A stretch of 64,000 bases of DNA from Biscogniauxia marginata (taxonomy: Eukaryota; Ascomycota; Sordariomycetes; Xylariales; Xylariaceae), in contig MU404055.1 of assembly GCA_022695795.1 (NCBI GenBank), forward strand, positions 1,488,001-1,552,000. Reading direction: 5' to 3'. The translations under genes and the position numbers were made by a program. The notes beneath the pieces are model-generated. The model did no database searches, was not told the origin of the DNA, and saw only the letters and a list, made by a program, of their open reading frames with translations. Positions 55,859 to 64,000 of this stretch are shown in pieces (positions within the stretch are counted from its first letter, which is position 1; the number at the start of each line of letters is the position of its first letter).

Positions 55859-56296
55859 TCAGCTATGTTCTACGACCATGAACACCCCTCTTAATGTCTC
55901 TTCATATTCCTCATGGAGCCGGGTCAGAGTGCGGATCTCCTTCTTGATTTCCATCATCTCCGATCGGATCTGTGTCAAGCTCTCTCGGAGGGTCTTGTAT
56001 CCATCGGCCTTGTCTCCCTGGCCGAGGATTTCTGCTGCATACTTCTTTGTGCGTAGCTGCTGCGCAATTCTGCCCTGCCTCTCCAGAATCTCTACCACTT
56101 CCGTTTGCATCTCAACGAGGCCTTTGCGTGCTTCTATCAGGCCATGGATCATAATGTCAGTGCGCAAGGACTGTGCATTTGATAATCTTGAAGCCTTTAT
56201 GGATGCTCTATTCGCCATTAGCTCTCTTTGTCGATCTCGACTTGATAGGCGAAAGTTAGCAGTAGTAAGTAGTAAGTATTGGAAAGAAATGGGCAT
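55859..56296 (-). CDS. Small coiled-coil protein, unknown function
   Basis: Up to 145 residues from the ATG at 56296, or 119 from the ATG at 56218 (MANRASIKASRLSN), which I consider about equally likely. The body is a continuous amphipathic helix (GLVEMQTEVVEILERQGRIA, LTQIRSEMMEIKKEIRTLT, LHEEYEETL). A GCTAAC site followed by CTATCAAG just upstream of the second ATG could also mark an intron acceptor, so an upstream exon is possible. No motif is recognised; this looks like a small fungal orphan protein. Confidence 0.5.
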   Translation of the reverse strand: MPISFQYLLLTTANFRLSSRDRQRELMANRASIKASRLSNAQSLRTDIMIHGLIEARKGLVEMQTEVVEILERQGRIAQQLRTKKYAAEILGQGDKADGYKTLRESLTQIRSEMMEIKKEIRTLTRLHEEYEETLRGVFMVVEHS

Positions 56297-56814
56297 AGTA
56301 CCCCAAGTGAAGTGAACTAGGGCTATTTAAGGATTTTGGAAGATTGAGGGTGTCGTCTCGATGAATGCTCCCTAATTTTTCTACGGATCTGTGACTAAAT
56401 TGCTTCAAGCTATGTCACAGGGCAGACTTTGTCTTTGGTGGCCATCACTTAGAGTTTCTCATCATAAGCCTCCTAACCTAGTAGACTTATATAGGCTTCC
56501 AAACCCATTATCGTGGAAGTAATTTCCGCTGAGGCTTGATGCCCGACACCTCTTATCACATTATTTCAAGATGATTACTCTCAAATGATTTAACAATGAC
56601 AGAGCAGGTATTGATTGACCTTGCCTCGCCGGATCTATAGCGCATCAAGTGTGAATGCTCCATATGAGGCGACAGGCATCAGCAAATATCCATACCATTT
56701 CTACCTCGTTTTGATAAAAACCCACTTGCTCATAAGATATCTTTACAACTTACTTATATTGAGATGATCTACTAGATAAATAACGTATAACTACCTAGCG
56801 TGCTCCCTCACAAT
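56297..56814. other. Intergenic region
   Basis: AT-rich, no supported feature. Confidence 0.55.
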
Positions 56815-57534
56815 TCAAGGTGAATCTTTCAACGGCTCTTCTATGCTGTGAACGATAACACCTGGGGTTATCAAATGCCTACGTATTTCTTCCCCGTTCG
56901 GAAGGTCATTCTTCTCCGCCCTTGATATAGCTGTATCCCAAGTATCCTCGATCCCAGCCTCCAAGTGCCTCCTAGCAATGCGGTCCCTCGCGATAGCGGG
57001 GCTAACTTCTACGAACCAAGTGTCATCGACAAGGCCCGCTATTTGATTCCAAGGCTCAGCATCAAAGAGTAGCCAGTTGCCCTCTAGGATCACAATCTCG
57101 ACCTGGCTGCTGATCTGTATAGCGTTCTCGACCGAGTCTTTTAGGGCGTGGTCGAACCCCGGCGCGAAGACGATTTCAGACATGTCTCTCCCAGCTCGGG
57201 ATAATCTTCTCGCCAAGGCCAGAACCCCCGAGGCGTCAAATGTCCAGTGCGCGCCTCGTCGCGCGTATGCTTCGTCGCGGTCGGGAAGCGTATCGAGGTA
57301 CGCGCGCGGATAATGAAATCCGTCCATTGGCACAATAGCTGATAACGGCCGACCGGCTTTCTCGTTGAGTCGCCGTTGGACTTCCACAGCAATTGTAGAT
57401 TTTCCGGATCCCGGGGCTCCTGAAAGTGCGATAAGCGTGCGCCCCGGCGAACGATACCGGGTTGGTTCACTTGCTGGTCGATTGTTGTGAGTAGCAAGTG
57501 CCCGGTGCGTAAGGGAGTCGTACACCTCATTCAT
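56815..57534 (-). CDS. P-loop kinase of the uridine kinase/YFH7-like group
   Basis: A complete 239-residue single-exon protein with the fold of nucleoside and phosphoribulokinase-type kinases. Walker A is GAPGSGKST (39-47). It is followed by the family's MDGFHYPRAYLD (70-81), the ARRGAHWTFD stretch (91-100), EGNWLL (151-156) and a LID-like Arg cluster IARDRIARRHLEAGIEDTW (about 181-199). The yeast homologue I am reminded of is Yfh7, an ATPase whose substrate is not firmly established; bacterial relatives are annotated as nucleoside/nucleotide kinases or pantothenate-kinase-like. Cytosolic, with no targeting signal or membrane span. Neighbours do not suggest a pathway. Confidence 0.85.
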   Translation of the reverse strand: MNEVYDSLTHRALATHNNRPASEPTRYRSPGRTLIALSGAPGSGKSTIAVEVQRRLNEKAGRPLSAIVPMDGFHYPRAYLDTLPDRDEAYARRGAHWTFDASGVLALARRLSRAGRDMSEIVFAPGFDHALKDSVENAIQISSQVEIVILEGNWLLFDAEPWNQIAGLVDDTWFVEVSPAIARDRIARRHLEAGIEDTWDTAISRAEKNDLPNGEEIRRHLITPGVIVHSIEEPLKDSP

Positions 57535-58552
57535 GATGAACTAATATTTCCTATCTATATTAGGAGAGGGTAATTTTGAGACGCTTGACTTCGATTCCTC
57601 GAAGAGAGTATGTCCGTTGACTCTCTCGGAGCACAGTGGTCCGCTCTCATAAGTCGCCTGACTTGTTAGTGGCTGTACATAATCCCTAGCTTATGGAAAG
57701 TCCCGCACGTTGTTCACCAGTGGTCCTATTTTTTTTTTCTATTCCTTTTCTATTTATGCTTAAGACGGAATGAATTACTCGTCGTTTGACACTTTGCGCC
57801 CAGGCCGCGGCACGACAGATAGTCAAGCAAGAAGCGCGTGCCTTAATTGCCTCCATCGCTGACTCTCAGCTTACCGGGTGAACTATCCTCAACCACAGGT
57901 ACCATTGGCGATATTCAATAGTGTATCCGGATGACATATAAACCGATACGTTCTATTCACACTTCTGTTCCCTCTAGTTTAATTCGAGAGGCACTTCATT
58001 ATCAAGACTAAAACTAATAAATGGGTGAAGTTCTGCTTTTTTCCTGACAAGTACAAGGTATTTCTCATTTCAATTATCTGGAAACTAGTATAATATCGGA
58101 CGTCCTACTAAATGGTTCTGTATGGCCTCTTTTCTGGTTGGGCAAGTTCGCACCTATCTGACTTCCATCTTTGACTGGTTCGCTTCATCCCATCGTCGTG
58201 GATCCTTCCTCAAACAGATATTACTATTAGACCGCTCACTTAGAGTGTCTTCGATTATGAGTCTTTCCCACAGACAGGGTAGCATTTGCTACCATTTACG
58301 CATTCGCCTGTAGCAGAACTTACGCGCCGAATTGGTCTAATTACGAGACGCAATACCTCCGCGGACCACCCACCATCGTCATCAATGAACTCACCGGCGC
58401 GCTCCGGACGGGGGATGTGAGCGCCCGCGCGCAATCTGAGGAAGCACTGGTGGTGGTCCGATTGATGGCGGGGTAGATAGCAGGGTCGATTGCAGGGTCG
58501 ATGGCAGGGTCGATGCCGGAAGTACGGAATCGGTGTGCGCCGCGGGTACCCA
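57535..58552. other. Intergenic region with short tandem repeat
   Basis: No supported gene. At 58468-58516 there is an imperfect array of about four copies of a 12-bp unit (GATGGCAGGGTC), directly downstream of the zinc-finger exon copy on the minus strand. Confidence 0.55.
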
Positions 58553-58711
58553 AGGTGTTATCTGGTACCGGGCTGGAAGGGCTCCAGTCCGGATCCTTGC
58601 TATCGGCCGGGCCTCGGGTTGTTGAAATGGCCTCCGAGCACCATTTCGGCAGCGTTAACCTCGGCCTCTCTTATCCCCAGCAGGGCTATTTCCACCTTTT
58701 CTAGGGGCCAT
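58553..58711 (-). pseudogene. Broken duplicate of zinc-finger gene exon 1
   Basis: About 160 bp matches 32394-32554 at roughly 90% identity by eye, including the start (MAPRKGGNSPAGDKRGRG). Codon 19, CAG in the 32-kb gene, is TAA here (58655-58657), so the frame is closed. Similarity fades beyond GTACCAGATAAC, before the position of the exon 1 donor. No copy of exon 2 follows. Confidence 0.82.
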
Positions 58712-58823
58712 AATAACAGATAATGCTGAGGAAGATTATTATGAGGAATACCTGGTTTACTCTAGGATTCCGATATGTGCCCACCGTTAATTAAGATCGA
58801 CCAGGGCTCCGGTTAGGATGTCG

Positions 58824-59528
58824 TTAGAGGGCACGAGAGGGTGGGGGCTCGTCGTCGTCCTCCTCGGAGTAATAGTTCTCGTCTTGGTCGAAGAAGTACG
58901 TAGCGAGCTTCTGCTCGCTTCGACCCAATCTTATTGAGAACTTTCGTGTTGCACACACGATTATGGGTGTAAACACGACTATGAGTGCCGCGTGACAGGC
59001 ACGATTGTAGGTGTCGTTATGCCGCAATGCGGCGATGACATTCCTGCGGCGCCGTGAATTTAGTACGGCCAGCAGGGTTAAGATTGTGATATCAATGATA
59101 GACGATATCAATTACAGTAGCTTTACCACCCAAGCATGGTGGAAACTGCTGTGTATCTTACGTAGGAAAGCAAGATTTACTCTTGCCTTATATCGTGTGG
59201 CGCATAACCTTGCTGCCCATCTCTTCCGGGTGGAGTTATATCTGCCAAGAGACCATGAATCTGTTATCTCTTGTGAATATAGAGACAAGGTGTTCGGGTC
59301 GATTATGATCGGAGCGTTTCTCTCACTCGGAAGAAGAGTACTCGATGGCACTAGTGATGGCGCATGCATGTGCTGCTGCCAGTCTGCCCGAAATTATGAA
59401 GCCCCCAAGAATGGGCTAACAAAGTCATCCACCATGCGCTTCCCGCACGCTCGTGTAGTCTCAAGCATGCGTTCCGCCTCAATGGTGTATTAGGATCCCT
59501 GCAACATCCGCTTAGTGCTGTCATCCAT
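58824..59528 (-). pseudogene. Relic gene with three in-frame TAA codons
   Basis: From an ATG at 59528 a single frame of 235 codons runs to the stop at 58824, interrupted only by TAA at 59490-59492, 59394-59396 and 59112-59114. There is no frameshift. The decoded sequence is protein-like throughout: MDDSTKRMLQGS, TIEAERMLETTRACGKRMVD, NTLSLYSQEITDSWSLGRY, a hydrophobic stretch ISSIIDITILTLLAVLN, another (CHAALIVVFTPIIVCA), and an acidic tail SEEDDDEPPP. Each TAA is one C-to-T step from CAA. No family recognised; it may have been a membrane protein. Confidence 0.6.
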
Positions 59529-61820
59529 GGTGGTCAACCGAGGTGCTGATGTAGTCTTAGGATGGACAGATTGCAACTCTGGATTCCCAACATGGAGACT
59601 AGTTGCAGGGCTGTATTTGGCGTGGTCATTCGATGGATTTGAATGTTAGGACCGAGATCGAGGGAAGCAGCCGTAGTTATAGCTCACTGCCTAGTCTCAG
59701 AATATGATCTAGTAAAATTAGTATACTTCTTGTACATATGGAAATGGGATTGACTATGGTCTGAGACAGCTAATAGGCTGCAAATCCCTAGGAAACCATG
59801 GAAAGGAAGGAAGTGCTTAGGATATTAACTTACTGTGTTGCACCAATCTGTCGAATGCTTTCCCGTCATGCCCCGGGTATACCATTTACCAAGTGACCCG
59901 TTTGTGGTACTGGCAGGCTAGAGATATTGCTCTATGGACACCGATCCTCTTGCTGGTGCCTCTCAAGATATGTTTTTGTGATGAGACACTCTCAGTAGAT
60001 TTGTCCCCTTGCTCAGAATATTCAAGTTGGCAACTAGAAGTTCCTAGCAAAACTCCAGATATTCTGAGGTCTGAGTCACCCTAGATCCTTCTGAAAGTCA
60101 GCACATTAACTGGCTCTTGTCAAGGCAGGTATGGTGAACTTACCAGATCGGATGAAGCTCGCCGGCATTATCATCTATGTCCCTCAAGGCAAGCACTCCC
60201 ATGATTTGTCGGCGTGCCGAGATATACTAGTGCATGAGAGGCAAGTGCTCTCTTGAGACTAAGGACATAGGATGATCTGTAAGTCGCATGAGTATCCAGT
60301 ACCACGAGGCAACAGAGCCACGCCGACAAGAATATTCTGGGTGTGCAAGGACGGACGAGGATGGATAGAGCATATCAACAAGTAGGGGTACGAGTGATGA
60401 ATGGTGTTCTTGGACATTGTCCAGTGCAAGGTAGAAGATAAATCTTTGCTGAGTAGAAGTGGAGAGGGAAGAGGAACAATAGTCTGCAAAGTGCTCTTGT
60501 GGGAGCTAAATAACATTGACGCGACGGTTAAATGAGCCGAGGAATTGGGTAAATTGGGTGAGTTGAGTAGGCATGGCAACACGCGAGGGGGCAACGCGTG
60601 AGAAGGTAACGCGTGAGAAGTGAAGGTAAACAAGAAGGCAAAGCTAGGTAAATGTAGAGATCAAGGCCGATGCGTAGTGCCAGGGCTAGAAAATGAGAAG
60701 GGTGTGTGTATGCTGAGAGAATGAGGAGAGTGATGGGATGCGTAGGGAAGGAAAAAGAAAATCGACAAGGCATGTATGTATTATGTGAGAAAAACGGACG
60801 AGAGCCGCACGTACCTGAACAAGGAACTCAGACCTGCAAGGGACCATGCAAGAGGACGAGGACCATAAGATGGAAGCATGATGGTTATCTTGTGTGCAAA
60901 GAGTTTAGGAATGCATTGTGGAGGTTGTGGGATTGGTGTAGAGGAAGTGGTCGACAGATATGATTATCTGGAGTAAGGAATGGGAAAAGAAAAAGAAAAA
61001 GAAAAATGTTGGGAGAGGGGTGAAGGGAGAAGAGAACTGGTGGATGTGGAAATTAGGGCTGGGCTTTTAAAGGCGAGTCGGCTTGTGTCAAAGTTCTTTA
61101 TTCATCCGTAACCAAGCAACGGTAGGCAGTAAGCGATTTTGTTTCTCCTTGCCCGGCGCCCACGGTAACGGGGTTAACAATACCAGAATTACCTAGCAAT
61201 CACCCCCCATGTTGACACCCTGGGGTATCATTTCAGTGCCTCTGGTCTTCAGCACACCACTGCAGTGAATACGTGTGGCCGCATGCATGTTACAGGTGAA
61301 AGGGCGTCTATAGTATCCCGTGCTCCTGAAAGCTCAGCTATATATATACACCTTTTTCTAGCTCGGGGGTCGACAGGGGCCTACGCTTAACAGATAGAAC
61401 CACTATTACACCTACTTCCTAGGGGGGTTATACCTTGATCCCCTAACTTCGAGATACCCCTCGTCCTGGCCCCTTAACACAATCGTAGACATTTGTTAGG
61501 CCCAATGTTTCTCAACATCGATCTTGTAAGTCGAGGTCATTGGTGAGCATAAGGGACGATTACAGTATTCCAGCCCGGAATACACAGAATAAGGCAGTGA
61601 TTTGCTTATTATTAGTATAAGTAACCTATTTGGATCAAATAAACGCCTTGGATATCCGGTCCAGTATATGACCCTCTCCTAGTACGGCTGGCAGCAGGAA
61701 AGTACTCCTACGATATTTACCTATATACCTATGTATCTACCAATTTGAATATTCTCCCCGCTATGAATAGACTAGTATGTGATCTAGCCAGATATAGAAG
61801 AGCCTCTCCGTGGACCAATC
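59529..61820. other. Gene-poor interval
   Basis: No convincing gene on either strand. ORFs at 60259-60963 are short and low complexity; 60983-61003 has a GAAAAA repeat. 61320-61700 has mixed composition with no ORF. Confidence 0.5.
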
Positions 61821-62750
61821 TTAGGTATCAGACCGCAAAGACCACATTCCGAGATTCCTTACGCTCGTGGGCCCGGAGTACTGCGGTGGACGAGCACGAA
61901 CAGGCGGCTTAGGGGGCGTCCTAGGACGATCGAAAGGCCCTACGTCACGAGCGACATTCAAGTCCGAGTATCTATTGGACGCCAGGGTGGGCGTCGAGAC
62001 CTGTGACCCTGGTTCCCGCCTTGCCAAGTTGTTCAGCCCGATACCATACTGCCATTCTCCTCGGGCCTCAGCCTCGCGGGCTTGCTTCCTCTTCTTATCT
62101 CGTTTATGTTTCCATATAACCCATCCCACAGTTATGAGGATTATCACCAGCGCTGTGATGCCGATACCGAGCTGTATAGGTAAGTATTTATTGTTATTAT
62201 CACTCTGCTTGCCCTCCTGTTGACCCCCACCTCCTCCTCCTCCTCCTGCTGCTGGTGATCCGTCATGATTATCGCCCCCGCTCTGGTCCGGACCCTCATT
62301 GTTATCCACGTCGTATTCCAGGAAGACAGCCGCGCTCGTGGCGTTGTCGGATAGCACGGCGGGGGCGAGGCTACCGGCAGGACATCCCCCCTCGGAGCAC
62401 GGGTTTTCCGAGCAGCAGCCGAGGAAAGGGGGCTGCGTGTCGGCGCAGACGTACCACAACTCCTGCACCGTTATGGCTGATATCGTGTCCAGGTTGTTGA
62501 CCGGGCCCGCGCAGTCCTGCTCGGGTATGGCATCGTACGCGCTCGCGGCGAAGCTCGCGGGCTTCAGGGCGCCCGGGGCACACTGTCCACTTTCCAAGCC
62601 GATGTTGCTGTTGTTAAGCTGGGAGGGGATTATATCGATGTGGCAGGGATTGTGCATACAGCAGCCTATGAACCGGGTCGTGCTTTGGTTGCAGACGTAG
62701 AACTCACCACCCGTGGGGCAAGACAGGCCGAGGTCTGGGTTGGGTGGCAT
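61821..62750 (-). CDS. Single-pass membrane protein with two Cys modules
   Basis: A complete 309-residue single-exon protein. It starts without a signal peptide (MPPNPDLGLSCPTGGEFYVC), which is the usual start I associate with this fungal family. Two Cys modules follow: FYVCNQSTTRFIGCCMHNPC (about 17-36) and WYVCADTQPPFLGCCSENPC with CP after it (about 99-125), sharing the pattern YVC-x(7-8)-F-x-GCC-x3-PC. A Gly/Asp/Asn-rich linker with a G8 run leads to one membrane span, IQLGIGITALVIILITVGWV (about 189-212), then a basic stop-transfer stretch (KHKRDKKRKQ) and a Pro/Arg-rich cytosolic tail. This suggests a type III plasma membrane protein with an outward Cys-rich head. Function unknown. Confidence 0.78.
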   Translation of the reverse strand: MPPNPDLGLSCPTGGEFYVCNQSTTRFIGCCMHNPCHIDIIPSQLNNSNIGLESGQCAPGALKPASFAASAYDAIPEQDCAGPVNNLDTISAITVQELWYVCADTQPPFLGCCSENPCSEGGCPAGSLAPAVLSDNATSAAVFLEYDVDNNEGPDQSGGDNHDGSPAAGGGGGGGGQQEGKQSDNNNKYLPIQLGIGITALVIILITVGWVIWKHKRDKKRKQAREAEARGEWQYGIGLNNLARREPGSQVSTPTLASNRYSDLNVARDVGPFDRPRTPPKPPVRARPPQYSGPTSVRNLGMWSLRSDT

Positions 62751-64000
62751 CGTGGGATCGCTTGTTTAGTTGTGTGACGATACCTATAGCAGCTTTACTA
62801 CGTGGATAATCAACTAATGTACCTAGGCTTTAGTCAAATACAGGGTTTGATATCAAGTTCCCGGATTCGAATTTGAGAGTCTAGACCTTCTGGTCGCCTA
62901 CGTAATGTATTATATATATATACCAGAGCTATTCTATGTAAAATGTTAGAGTGTCGATATACCCCTGGGGGACTCATCGTGACTTGGGTCATACTGTAAT
63001 GGTGACCAGTTCATTAGTATATGCCTGAATCTAGATAGTGAATGCTAGAAATATTGGCTTCATAGCACCGATACTCAGAAAGTGAATATCTACATACAAA
63101 TTTTCCCAATATTGGCAAACATTTCGTGACTTGAAAAGAGTGATATAATTTATCCTCATCTTCAGTATTGGACATCATTCCTAATGCATGTCCCATCCTA
63201 AGTGTATTCAAAATCAATACTTCTTTCTACTTTCAAACCAGCAGCTATCTTGAACCGCATCTACATTACCTACCCAGACCAACTAGCTCACCATCTCTAC
63301 TAGTTCCTAGCCCTCTTCGGTCTATTAGTCCTGAGGCTTTGCAAACCCAGGCAACTGGATCAAAGCGTCACCTATCACTGCTATAAGGTTTCTGTTTCAC
63401 CACCAAACTAATATCGCACGATCCTACAGTAGAAGTGTCTTTGAAATAGAGATCTCATATTAGTCCCAATTATTTACTAAGAAGAAAAGACCAATCGGCA
63501 CCGAACGATAGGCAATTCTCCTCTACCTGATCGCTAAGAAACTAAATCAATAACAATCGAAAGCCCCGAGATAGTAATCTCCAGGTACGGAGAGTGACGG
63601 ACACACAGGCCAGTGATTTCGAGCTACGTGTTTGAGCGAAGTTGGGATGCAAAGAGCAAACATCCACGGCGGGGCTAAACTGGTAACCGGGTAGATAGTT
63701 AGACCATCGTTACCCGATACGCCGCCATCCGCCACGAGGGAAACCAGTAAGTGGCAGCAGTGAAGCAAGGCTGTCGAGATGGCACGTACTGACGCGCCGC
63801 TTCGGTTTACGAACGGAAACCCTTTAAGGCTGCCAATCACCGACCGCAGGTAAGGCTGGGATTAGACCGATTACCAGGTACTCGATTTGCATAATTAAGA
63901 TACCAAAGATAGAGCCGACGAAAGCCAGACACAGAGACAGATGGGTAGGCCAGTAGGTGGGCAGGACTCACTTCAAAATATGCACATTCCCCGGCCATTC
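62751..64000. other. Terminal intergenic region
   Basis: Promoter side of the Cys-module membrane protein gene, then mixed sequence. A minus-strand ORF of 97 codons (63547-63840) has no recognisable motif. The window ends without a further gene. Confidence 0.45.

Noticed and set aside
62840..62910. Possible tRNA 3' half (minus strand, TTCGAATCC-like segment)
   Set aside because: The flanking bases do not pair into a T-stem and there is no acceptor stem or anticodon arm.

Overview
The window is nuclear DNA of a filamentous ascomycete, most likely a Sordariomycete. Genes are well spaced, introns are mostly 50-200 bp with GTRAGT donors and CTAAT/CTGAC-like branch sites, and families typical of filamentous fungi are present (HET-C, AA9 polysaccharide monooxygenase, DUF3632-like, TBC Rab-GAP). 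A 15-kb AT-rich block carries the C-to-T / G-to-A decay expected of repeat-induced point mutation (RIP). I found no rRNA, tRNA or CRISPR array, and there is one assembly gap (32765-32863).

Layout. 1-32.7 kb is an ordinary euchromatic arm: a D-amino-acid oxidase gene (1.9-3.3 kb, minus), het-c (9.4-11.7 kb), a fumarase/aspartase-superfamily lyase resembling bacterial PcaB (13.2-14.6 kb), a DUF3632-like protein (15.4-16.9 kb), a large TBC-domain Rab-GAP (18.1-21.4 kb, minus), two same-frame coiled-coil ORFs split by a single TAG (22.2-25.7 kb, minus), a secreted AA9 LPMO (27.0-27.7 kb, minus) and a three-finger C2H2-like protein (31.5-32.6 kb, minus). The lyase and DUF3632-like genes are strikingly GC-rich compared with the rest.

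33.3-49.6 kb is a repeat block whose history can be read directly. Two inverted solo LTRs, each with a perfect 5-bp target duplication (TTAGG, GTTTA), lie beside a full-length Ty3/Gypsy chromovirus (element A, 34442-49575, duplication TTGAT). A second full-length copy of the same family (element B, 36714-44277, duplication AAAAG) is inserted inside A. Both copies have gag, protease, RT, RNase H, integrase and a C-terminal chromodomain, all wrecked by RIP-type changes. Each also has a decayed antisense ORF of 108 codons between the chromodomain and the 3' LTR. That Cys-rich, coiled-coil reading frame is the least expected coding signal in the window.

49.6-64 kb is sparse: a GC-rich orphan ORF, a broken small membrane protein gene, a Ser/Thr-rich single-pass membrane protein, a small coiled-coil protein, a YFH7/uridine-kinase-like P-loop kinase, a duplicated and broken copy of the zinc-finger exon, a relic gene with three in-frame TAA codons, and a single-pass membrane protein with two Cys modules.

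The genes do not form one evident pathway or cluster. I see no coherent new multi-gene system. The strongest leads are the antisense retroelement ORF, the self-nested chromovirus with LTRs of shared 3' but different 5' halves, the TAG-split coiled-coil ORF pair, and the zinc-finger exon duplicate.
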